This document shows positions 32,612 to 43,160 of a stretch of DNA of 64,000 nucleotides, piece after piece. Source of the DNA: Chaenocephalus aceratus (lineage: Eukaryota; Chordata; Actinopteri; Perciformes; Channichthyidae); the NCBI GenBank assembly GCA_023974075.1, contig CM043792.1, positions 19,352,824-19,416,823 of the forward strand. The letters are read 5' to 3'. The notes beneath the pieces are model-generated. The model had not been told where the DNA came from. It made no database searches and worked only from the letters and a program-made list of their open reading frames with translations. The translations under genes were made by a program, and so were the position numbers. Position 1 is the first letter of the stretch, and each line of letters starts with the position of its first letter.

Positions 32612-34518
32612 TCATGCAGCAGAAGAGTTTCTCTGTTTGTGATAAACCACACATCCCAAAATAAAGATTATTGCTAAGAACAAAGCAATTAAAATTCCAG
32701 CAGTGGTTCCAGGGTGACTACCTGATGGAAAACAATAGCATTAAGCAATTATAGAATTATCAAAACTGCAAGACAATAATAGAGTTGCTGTAACATTTTA
32801 TGAAAAATATCTTACTTGGAGCTTCGATGACTGTGAAATACTTGGTGCTGGAGCCCTGGCTATTAGACGCTGTGCAGTTGTAGGTCCCTGGAAGCCGAAT
32901 GGATGGGGTCAAAATGAGCTGACTGTCATTCTTCTTCGTCTGTTGTATTGGGTGTGCGAAACCCCAGCTGTATACCGGCATTGGGTTTCCTGTAGCAGTG
33001 CAATTCAACATTATTTTATTCCTAGCTGAGAGTTCAAACGTCTCATTTTCGGGCTTGGTGAAGGTTGGCGAGTCTGAGGAAAAAATGTGTTGAAAATACA
33101 GACAGAGAGAGAAAAACAGAGAGAAATTCAGACGCAAAACAAACACCATATTCTCTTTAAAAAAACATCTAGAACTGTTATGGCTAATTCAAGATTGTAT
33201 TAAAAACTTACACAGTACAATCAGTTTTTGAGGCTTGGACTGGATCTTGGGAAGGCTTTGTACCGGTGGCGAAAATAACATATTTGCTTCACACCAGACC
33301 TGAGCTCCGTTATAGCCTCTTTGAGCAGTCAGATTTAAGACGGATGAAGTATTGACTGGAAATTTAGTGTCATCATTAAATGAGTCTTTATAGATTATAG
33401 TATCTCCTATGTGCCAGACCACAAAGAGGTGTCTTATTGGTGCAACATCTACAATGTCACACTGCAAGCGATACTTTTCACCCTCGACCATGTGGTCCAT
33501 TTGACTTGGCTGAGAGATGAAGTCCGGCATTTCTGTATTAAAAAAAAGAGTGACAAATTGGCAAAATAGTCAAAAAACTATCCAAAATCACAAGCACTGA
33601 ATGATCAAAAACTCCATTAATAATTAACAGAAAGTTAAAAGCTACTTACTGTAAACGGTGAAGCTTAGGGTTTCTGAACACTGAACACCATTTTCGAGAT
33701 TAACGAAGCACTGAGGTTCCATTTTCCAGTCCTTCACAGAGTCTATTTTTAAGGCAACAGAAGATACCCCATCCTTTAGTCCTGTACCTGTTCCGTAAAT
33801 AGCCTCCCAGCCCATTGAATCGATCTGGTTGGATGTTGAGCTGCAGTTGAGCGAGAAGGGGTCTCCAAATCTCACCACAACTTTGGGAGGGCTGAATTCA
33901 ATTTCACAGGAGGAACTCACAGGATTTCCTAAAAGCAAAGGGTAAATATAGTTTACAGTATACACAGTAAAACAAAAGTAGAGTTTTAAACAGCATTATT
34001 TTTAAAATATAGGTGTTTGACCAAGCAAAAGCTGATGGGACACTTTGAAAAGGTTGCAGTGATAATTGTTGGATAAATAGTAGGCCTACTTCACACCACA
34101 GATAACATTGTGAAGAAGATCTTTTTTTACAATTGTTACAAGAAAATGCATGCAACTGTAAAAGTGTTTACACTAACAATACGTTGTGCCCTGCTCGTTC
34201 TGATAGTTGAAAACGTTCTTAAATCATTCCAAGTGTAAACATTAAATACATTAATATTAGTTACCAAAAATAGGTCATATATTTTACGCCACATATTCGT
34301 GTCTTATGTATGGCTGCCCTGATAATGGTTCAATTTCGACCCGCTGTTATAAAAAGCAAACCATTTGAGTCAGATCAGCCTTAAGAAGATAAAGCAAACA
34401 ATGGGCGGAGGTCAGCAAAATACAAAAACAAGTTGGCCTTCTAACTTTGCATAGCCTACAATGCAAAACACTTACCTGTAAACGCTATAAAGACGCTTAA
34501 AACCAGGAACAACTTCAT
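32612..34518 (-). CDS. ICAM-like gene B: three Ig domains and a transmembrane exon, 336 aa
   Basis: Exons: 34476-34518 (signal MKLFLVLSVFIAFTG), 33650-33928 (D1), 33212-33532 (D2), 32816-33073 (D3) and 32612-32721 (membrane exon and stop). All introns are phase 1; 1011 nt. D1 carries MGWEA with the Glu at the ICAM-1 Glu34 position, after EFSPPKVVVRFGDPFSLNC. D2 shows the ICAM-type VEGEKYRLQCDIVDVAP. D3 has CTATGNPMPVYSW and ends SNSQGSSTKYFTVIEAP. The last exon gives TTAGILIALFLAIIFILGC as one membrane pass, with a short tail VVYHKQRNSSAA. A second, frame-compatible membrane exon lies just downstream at 32424-32551. The paralogue A shares the layout but not the membrane segment. Type I surface adhesion protein is the likely role; the ligand is inferred. 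Confidence 0.88.
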
Positions 34519-34610
34519 GATTTATCCGTCGTACAAACCAGAAGCACTTTTAGGACTAAATAAGATTACAAAATAGTACAGTTGATTAAATCCGAGTCCT
34601 TCGAAGCTAC

Positions 34611-34620
34611 TTTCTCTTTC
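34611..34620 (-). promoter_or_regulatory. ISRE/IRF-like element upstream of ICAM B
   Basis: On the minus strand the site reads GAAAGAGAAA, a match to GAAANNGAAA, within AGTGAAAGAGAAAGTAG. It lies about 95 bases before the B start codon, a natural promoter position. Interferon control is plausible for an ICAM but not shown by sequence alone. Confidence 0.45.
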
Positions 34621-34624
34621 ACTT

Positions 34625-36400
34625 GTTGACCGTGTAAAAGTGAGATGAGATCACATCGTAAGCATAGACTGTATGATCGTAAAAAGGTACTGTAACATTA
34701 TCCATGTGTGATGCATTGACGTGCTCCTCGTAATTTCCAAACATTAGCCTCTAGAGTAGCATGTGTTGGTCGGAAGTAAACAGTGTCAATGGTCAATAGG
34801 CGGGGACTGAATGCAGGATTGAAGGAAGGATGATTGATTTGTTTAGTCTGCTTTATCGACTGATTTATTAATCGATTGAATAACATCCGAAAATTCGCGT
34901 TCCAGATAAACCTCTCCTCTAAAACAGGAAGTGTTTCTTGATTAACAACAATATTTCCTACAGCATTAGAAGGCAGCAAATATAGGCTGCAATCCAGCTC
35001 GTAAAACCGGCTGGCTTCAGTTAACAGCACCCTCCCGTGGAGTCGGTCCAGCAACACGTTCAGACTTGGAAAGTGTGTGCTTTGTATGGAGCCAGTTAGC
35101 GAGACAGACCATAGTTTTAGAAGAGCAGTCTACAGGATAGATAGTGCTGCTGGAGGAACACGGATATGCACGCCCCCTCTTGGTTAGATTTAATTAGATG
35201 TTAACTCTTTAGATTTATTGTTTGTTCCTCCTTCCAAATATACAGACAAGACACTTCAAGTGTGGGATTTCTCACGGGTCTATACTCTAAAATAGATTTA
35301 CCAGGCACGGATACATTTGCAGTTTTGGATATAAACAACAGTATTGCACTATATAATTGTTGCTTGAAGACACAATAATAGTGTTATGTAGCTTTGTATC
35401 ATACATTTATACACATCATGAGTATTCATGCAAGGTTTCGATAACAAAACAATCTGTTTTAAAAGCCATTTTATTATTAAAATACAGTTTAACATCAGTC
35501 ACTAATATTTACAGCTTTATTCACAAATCTTTTCATGTCCCTCACATTGAATTTACATTTACACACCGGACTGTTCTCCATGTTCAATACTAAATAGTTT
35601 TACCTTTGCTGTTTCTCATAAATAAATATAATTGTTTTGCATTTACATAAAACATCCGGAATCTAAATTGTAATAGGCAATAAATGCCATTACAACTGTG
35701 GCACAAGACAATTTGTCCCATAAGGCCAAAGCCAGACACAATAAGGCACAATGGAGCACCTGGCACAGAGAAGGCTACACACTCAGAAAGAAGTGCAGAG
35801 TGGCTTACAAAGAATACTAAAGGGACAATGGGGTCAATGAATAGTATGTACAAGCAATACTGTGAGAAGAGCTGATTCAATGTCACACCTTCTGAGAGGC
35901 GAAAACACTGCAAACTTCCTGTTAGTAGAAATTAAAACCACAGCAGTTTAAGGGTCATCACTTCCTGTGCTTTACAAAATCCTGTTTGGTTTTTAAAAAC
36001 AATTTCACACAGAGATCTGAGTTTGAGTGAATATTAAGGGGGCATAATGAGAAGCACAAGCGTTGGTGAAACCAATGTGGACAAAAAACATTCATAATCA
36101 TACTTAATATGTTCTATAGTGAAAATACATTAAAACAGTTTTCTTGGCATTTTGAGCCCTTGCTCCTCTTCTTCCTTTCCAGTGAAAAGGTCAAATCCAG
36201 TAGTAAATATAAAAGTCTACATCTCAAGCCAAGGTTCATTATTTTGTATGATTAGATTATTCCATAAATGGTAAAATACTATTGTATGTGGGAAAATAGA
36301 TGCAGGCTTGTCCAGTGTGAGCCTGCAGGCTGAGTCACACTTTAGTTTCTGGTGGCAGAGAGATGCATTCAGAGTGGTCAGCTGTTCAGTCTGTGCTACC
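34625..36400. other. B-C intergenic region
   Basis: Upstream of gene B there is a CpG-poor stretch with no second gene. The lower-complexity AT-rich part near 35.4-36.3 kb probably includes the 3' UTR of gene C. No repeat with defined ends was recognised. Confidence 0.45.
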
Positions 36401-36413
36401 CATAGATGTTCTG

Positions 36414-39400
36414 CTAAGACAGTTTAGTCATAGGAAACTGCATGTCACATCCGTAGTGGGCTACGTTGCCACTTTGAGTGTCAAGTTTGGCATTTTTAAG
36501 ACTGTAGCGACGCATCTTGGTGTTCTTGTAGTAGATTGAGTAGATGAAGAGGAAGACGATGGAGATGGCAACTACTGTGACAGCCACAAATCCAGCTATG
36601 AGCGGAAGGTAGTCCTCTGTAAGGAAATTAAACAGGCAACATATTAACATTTATGAATATTAGAATTAACGGCTAAAAATACAAGTATCAGATATATTTC
36701 ATGCTTCAACACATGCATATTATATTTGAACTTTTATGCCAGAAATATCATAATGGTTTCTACTGCAGGATAAATAAAGATGCACTTTGCTATTTGGATG
36801 AAAAACTGACAAATAAAAGTATAATTCTAAATATAAACTTACAATTTGAACGTAAGATTAAGGCCAAGACAGGAAGACAGGCTTATTGGGTTTATAAAAT
36901 CTAAAACAAGGTACATCTACACTATAATGATAAACTATTACAACAGCAAGATAAGAAAAATAAGCTTAACTTTCCAACAAACGTACCTTTACCTCCATCC
37001 ATTCCTCCGGCAAATCGCTCAAAAAGATAACGGCGGCATTTTGTAATGGATTTAAATAGGTGGACAAAATCGTCCTTGAACCTGTATGTATTTTTGCTCT
37101 GCTCCTTAAGGTTAACCCCTACTCATGAAATATATTTTGCGAATAAAGGCTGTCTAGAGCAAAATAGTATAATTGATCTAGTAAAATAAAGATTTGAGCA
37201 GCAGAAACTCATGAATATTAGTTTTTTTAGTTTATATAACGTTTTATATTTACTTGCTTCAACCCCCTGCAAGAGATCTGTTTAACTACATTTTTACCTT
37301 TTAAAATCACTTCCACTGCATGATAGGCAGAACCCACTTCATTCGTGGTGTTGCATGTGTAGCGGCCGGCTTCATACACCATGAGTGTGTCTCCAGACTT
37401 GTGGGGCACTTTGTCTTCGCTGTAGAGCCACTCGATCTTCGGAGGGGGGTGACCCTCGGCTTCACAGACAAGCTCTGCAGGATAACCTCTGAACACTGGG
37501 ATTCTCTTTGGAAGCTTGGTGGTATTAATGCTGGGCTTATCTGTTGAGAAATAAAGAGCAAAAAACATTATAAATGTGCATTTTTACAATTTCTTCCTCA
37601 AGGAAATTAACACGAAATAAACAATACTTGTTGAAATGGACAGAATTAACATTGAATTAACACAGGATAGAATAACATAATCCATGGCAAATACAAAACT
37701 GGATCATAATAGTAAACATGGCATAAGACTCAAAAATAGGATAAAATAAAATACATAACATAAGAGGGAAAAAACTCACTGAATAAAATAATAAAGTTAT
37801 AAATATTAACATCTGCCTATATTTGCATGATGCATCAATACACACTGCGGAAGCATCAACATGTCTCCATTCTCCTCACTCTGCTGTTTTCTACATCAGT
37901 TAAGGATGTTTGAATCATTAATAGGAAAATAGAATTTCGTATTGAGAGCACTCTCCGACAACCTCTCTTCATGAGTTTAAGTATGTAATTATCATTGACT
38001 GGCACACGGAAGTTTGACCACATTTCCCCTGTTTTAGCTTCTCTCCACTGGCTGCCAATTTATTTTAGGATCCATTTGAAAATTCTTTTATTTACTTTTA
38101 AATCCCTAAATGGCATGACCCCACCATACCTTGCTGAGCTGCTACAGCATTACACGCCGAACCGCCCTCTCAGGTCAGCGGACCAACTGCTCCTGAATGT
38201 GCCTAAAACCAGGTCAAAGCTCAGAGGGGACCGTTGCTTCTCTGTAGCGGCTCCCAAACTGTGGAACGCCTCCACACTGCCTGCTTTTAAATCGCTTCTT
38301 AAAACCCACCTCTTCTCCTTAGCGTTTTAACATTTGGCGTTTCAACATCTTTTAGAGTGTTGCTTTTTTTGCATTTAAATTGTTTTTACTTGTACTTGTT
38401 TTATGGTGTGTGAGCTGAGCTGTGTTTTATCTATTTGCCTGTACAGCACTTTGGTCTGGTGGTTTAAAGTGCTTTATAAATAAAGTTGTATTGTATTGTA
38501 TTGAATGTCCATCATCACTTGATCTTACAGTGATGATGATCTACTGAGCAGCAAATGTAAGTGTGATCTTACAGTAGACAGTGATGTTCAGAGGACTGGA
38601 CATCATGTTTGGAGGAGGCTTTGGTCCTTCAGCTCCAAGATCCAATATCGCTTCACATCTGAACTCTGCGCTCTTGTCATTTCTGTCCAGAGTGAAGCTG
38701 ATGGTAGACAACACGTTCAGCGGGGACCGGACAGCATTGATGTCACAATTTGTGTTGTTCTCAGGCAGGCAGCCACTCACTCGCAGTGAACCTGGACAAT
38801 TGGGGGGGAATTAAAAGTAAGTTGTTTGATTTTACATTTACACAATTAAAGTCTCTTAAATAAACACTTAAACCTCGCACATGGAACATGGATGCAATGT
38901 TTTTGTCCTTAGGTTGTAGAAACATACAAACAGAACAAAATAAAAAGTGGTTTGCAGATAGTATCATGAAATGAGTCAAACATAGATGCAAAAATGAGAT
39001 AAACTGGTAAGAAACTAGTCATATCATGTCTAATAAAAACGTGATCACGTTTACAAATGTCCCTCACAGTCCACACCACTTTCCTTTCCACTAATAATGC
39101 TGGTTGTTTAATGAGCAACATCTGATTAAAAAAGGAAATGAGGCCTATCATCATTAGGATAACTAATGAATATGAAGGCTAATTACACATGTTCGGGGCT
39201 GTGTAGTATCTGTTGTCAGTAATCCTGTAAATACAAGTCCTAATTTGTCTTCCATGATAGGTTATATTAATGTATGCTGAATAATTTTCTTCATGTGGGC
39301 ACATGTCTGTTTAAGCCCCTACACAGCTTCCCCTCAAGAGGCATTGTCTTCTGCCAGGTTGCCATTGTAAATAAGTTACCTGTTGTTACGACCCCCCCCC

Positions 39401-41492
39401 CACTCCACTAGAGGTCTCTGTCTTTGTGTTCTGCTGCCCTGGCTTTTGTTTGTGTTTCAGGTGATCAACCTGATGAGCCCTACCTGGGCCGTCTACATAA
39501 AAGGGCAACACCAACCCATACTGCCCTCTCACTCCTCTGTTGGACACGGCCGCGTCTTCGTTTCTGCTCATTTCCACACACCCATACACGCAATTATTAC
39601 TGATAATAACTGACTTCCACATTTATTAGGTTTCTTAAAAGACCTTTGGTTTTTGTGGTATTGTAAATAAATATGCTTTTGTTACACTTAACTTGTCTGG
39701 TCTCCCATCTTTGTTGCAGCCTATGAGCCAGGCCGTAACACCTGTAATACTATTTATCAATCTAGATTGCCCACCATCCCTTGTTGTGAGAAGTATATGT
39801 AGGAACTTTTTTTTTCTTTTTATTGCATTACAGCGTAGAAGGAAGTAAACACCTACTCATGGCTGACCTGTGTTAACTTACGCTAGAGTTAAGCAGAGAA
39901 ATACGCAATAATGTTTACATCTCTCATCCATGAGTAGGTGTCAATTGTTTTAGCATGGTTATACGGTTTGTGGGAGTAGAAAAAAACAGTTCCTACATGA
40001 AACACTTTCGGAACAAGATCTGTGGATTATCTTGAGTAACTGGGTCATTTTAGGGAAGTCATGTCTTGATATTTTCAAAAATATTTATGGGTGCTGAGTA
40101 CCAATATCTCTAACACTCTGTAACTAACACCCAAAACAATCTAGATTAATACATAACCCTAATTGGTAAGATTTGGATTTTGGGGTGAACAGTCCTAAAA
40201 CCATTCCTCACCTTTTGATAAGGTTGTATTCCCTCGGTACCACTGCACAACGAGGTTCCCTGCAGGAGCAACGTTGGTAATGTCACACTGCAGCTGGAAC
40301 TCCTTGTCCTCCACCACTGAGCTCAAGTTATCCACAGTAGAAACGGAGACACTGTCTGGTGTTTCTGAAGAGAGGAAATCACAATTTTAAATCAGGATTC
40401 TTCCGACATTTTAGAAACATGTTAAAGGTTGATAAAAATTAAAGTCCAAAAGTTAGAAATACATACTGTAGAGGGTGAAGTTTAAATGTTTCTGGCACAT
40501 TCCTCGTACATTAAATATTGCAGTACAAACAGGCTTTGGGTCCCAGTCTTTATGGGTGTCAACAGACCAAATCGAGCTGTCAATTTTGTCACCATGCAGA
40601 ACCTGCCAGTAGATTTCTTTCACATGAGTGTGGTCGGTTGATATTGCATTGCATGTCGCACGTTGCTTTCTGTCTTGGTATTGTACCACCATCCTCTCCG
40701 GAGTTATTTCGATGGGGCATTCTTGCCCGGCACCTGAGGAATGCAGAAGGGGCATGAAATGTTATTCAAAGTCTACACACATCCATTATCTTAACACAAC
40801 ATTTCCTCATCAAGGGTTGTGTTGAAATGTTGTGGAATGACTGACGAACAAAAGCTGGGTCTCAGAAGGAAACAGGAAAAGGCTCAGGAAGGATATACCC
40901 CCCTCCCATAGGAACGGTCACATTTGCTTTCCTCCATTCTTTATGTTTGACTTTAACGTTATATCATTATCTCAAGATATATGCGTCAAATTCCCAAACC
41001 CATTTGCAATTCATTGTAATCTAAATTGGAAATGTACATACAATGTTATCAACTAACTGTAATATACACAGGATGTGAGAGGAGGCTTTACACATTAGAT
41101 TAGATGGACAAAAGGTCATACTAACTAATTATTACACCCCTAAAGCACTTGTTTTTCCATAATCCTTCACACAAACACACACAATTATTATGTGTTCCCA
41201 TTCAAAGCACAACATCTGAATAGCCCGTTTCTTTTTAACTAGATACAATTTACTGTTGCTTTAAATTAGCTCCTCATCACTCAGCACTCTACATAAATAG
41301 ACCAATACAATCCCGTGCTTCGTTCCTTATAAATCTACCAGCCTAATGGGGCCACTTTAATCTCGAGTCGACACAAAAGAAAACATGAGGTCTATGCTTC
41401 ACTCTCAACTTACTCGGTGTCCCGTTAGAAAGCGACAGCAGCTCTAACGCCAAGAGGACTGAAAGTAGACGAAGAAAGTTTAAATCTTCCAT
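36414..41492 (-). CDS. ICAM-like gene C: three Ig domains, transmembrane helix, ICAM1/5-type tail, 387 aa
   Basis: Exons: 41414-41492 (signal), 40467-40733 (D1), 40212-40364 (D2 first half), 38573-38791 (D2 second half), 37298-37540 (D3) and 36414-36616 (membrane and tail). All phase 1; 1164 nt. D1 has EIYWQV where A, B and D have GWE, so the putative integrin-binding Glu is Gln. D2 is split by a 1.4-kb intron and has an insert with two extra Cys (SGCLPENNTNCD). D3 is an I-set domain, CEAEGHPPPKIEWLY...AGRYTCNTTNEVG. The helix PLIAGFVAVTVVAISIVFLF is followed by KMRRYSLKNAKLD, which resembles the KKYRLQQAQ juxtamembrane motif of ICAM-1 that contacts ERM proteins and actinin. A type I surface protein. 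Introns hold a solo LTR, a TIR element and an L2 fragment. Confidence 0.9.
37990..38510 (+). mobile_element. L2-type LINE 3' fragment (reverse-transcriptase C-terminus and tail)
   Basis: The plus-strand frame reads HISPVLASLHWLPIYFRIHL, then FTFKSLNGMTPPYLAELL, RPLRSADQLLLNVPKTRSK and PKLWNASTLPAFKSLLKTHL, the conserved end of L2-like ORF2 proteins. It ends in a (TTGTA)n tail at about 38490-38505. It is 5'-truncated as usual, and sits antisense in the C D2-D3 intron. Confidence 0.85.
39384..39740. mobile_element. Solo LTR inside the C D2-splitting intron
   Basis: The 357-bp unit begins TGTTACGACC and ends GGCCGTAACA (TG...CA, near-perfect inverted ends). It is bordered by the same five bases CCTGT at 39379-39383 and 39741-39745. 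A TAAAAG box near 39497 and AATAAA near 39666 fit an LTR with promoter and polyadenylation signals. No internal retroelement genes are left. A Gypsy-type origin is inference. Confidence 0.8.
39755..40190. repeat. TIR element remnant related to the one in tyk2
   Basis: It shares TATCAATCTAGAT, GGATTATCTT.AGTAACTGGGTCA and ATATCTC.AACACTCTG with 13073-14401. The right end TTTTGGGGTGAACAGTCC is the complement of the GGATGGTTCACC end. The left terminus is missing beside the LTR. Confidence 0.55.
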
Positions 41493-41712
41493 TAGAATAA
41501 AGTTTCTCCAGCTGCGGTCGACCCTCTTCCGTTAGACTGAGCGCCTCTGAGGTTTATCTTGCTTCCCCTCAGCTACATGGGACCAGCCGGAGGCTACTTG
41601 TTGACTTTTTGGAAGAAAGCTAAGCTAAGCTATGGTTGTAGGCACTGCTCCCAGCTCTACATCACGGCAGAGGAAATTGGGAAACAGCCATGGGAAACAG
41701 CCCTCCCCCACG

Positions 41713-41819
<107 letters not shown>

Positions 41820-42416
41820 CAAGCCCTCACACCCACGCTGTCTGTAATGTAACTATATGAGCGGTGCCAGTTGGCTACAGTGAGGCGTTAGCTTGTTTTA
41901 GCATTATGATAAAAAAGATGGTTATAAAAGTGGTGAATGTATCCAAATGAGTCCCTTTAGAGTTCATTTGGTTCAATTAAAAGTGTTTGGTAAATAATAT
42001 GTCGTAAAGGCTTACATTGACAATAGGTTTAAAACAATAAATATGAATTGTAGCCTACACATTACAAAATGAGAGTCTGTTCCCCAACTAAGTTAAGTGT
42101 GTTAAAAAAATGTGCTTAAGTTTTAGAAATATTTAGTTATCCAGAGTCTCTTTTTGTAATACCAGTCAGACAGGAGAGCTAGTGGCAGAGCTAGGGTAGG
42201 GAAGGCTTTGAAGCCGTCAAGTGCTAAGTGCTGGATGAAGGAGATCGACATACGGAAATCCCATAATCACAGCAACATTTCAAGTAGGCTACAAAGGCTG
42301 TTGTACTGAACTGGATAAGTCCTCAACTTTCCTCGGTCTTCAAATATGAAAATACAGTGCCTGCATGTGCAAAGCAGTGCTCAATACGTACTCTCTAAGT
42401 TTGTGGTGCTTAATTG

Positions 42417-42495
42417 TTTGTTTGTTTGTAGCCTTTATTTAACCAGGTGAAAGCCCCTTGAGATCAAAATATCTCTTTTTCAAGGGTCGGGTGAC
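42417..42495 (+). repeat. Dispersed repeat with TTTATTTAACCAGGTGAAAG core
   Basis: The TTTGTTTGTAGCCTTTATTT... unit recurs in inverted orientation at about 25755-25801. It is a common teleost dispersed sequence. The family was not identified. Confidence 0.5.
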
Positions 42496-43160
42496 CTGCA
42501 AAATTAATAGATTTTAAGCAATGGATTTTTGGTCTCTGCCCTCCCTCTGTTAGTATTGAAAATATATTGTATGTCAATATTTTGAGCTTCAACAAAGAGC
42601 AAACTGAGCCTCAATAACAAGATAGCCAACAAGCCATTGGAGCCTTCAAAAATCAAGATAGGAGGATAGCTGCTGTTGCATTGTGATTGACAGGGGGACA
42701 AGTTATGCAGCGATAATGGAGTTCCTTCCTCTTGGTAGCCTTAAAGAGGACCCTCCCAACATGAACTGGGAATGCCCCTATTCTCCTTTAAAATAAATGT
42801 TTGTGGTGAACTGGTTAAATTGTCATTTAAGGTCTTTGAAGTCATGGCTAAAAAAAACAACTTCTTATATTCGCCTATTCAGCAGCATTCTTTTTATTGT
42901 GCAAATAATTCAGAGCCTCCGAGATGAAAGGCTTTTTCTGTTCTTTCTTTGTTTCCCTTCACAAATTATTGTTACTATTTGCCAAAAAGACAAGAAATGC
43001 ACAATAATGTTAAAAAATGAATTAGACTGACAGAATTTTAGTTTTTGAACAATTCTGTAGATATGGCCAATATATATTTTTGGGGAATTATTTTGGCATC
43101 ATAATCACATAGGGGAAATCTGATACTGTGACAGCCTAGTATACATAATATTGACCCTAC

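Noticed and set aside
42504..42643. Candidate membrane exon for ICAM D
   Set aside because: Phase and stop fit, but the hydrophobic run is only about 15 residues with an internal Arg, and the acceptor is ordinary. Not strong enough to add to the model.
42925..43010. Hydrophobic minus-strand frame with basic end, possible ICAM D tail
   Set aside because: The upstream acceptor gives a stop in the required phase, so it cannot join D5.
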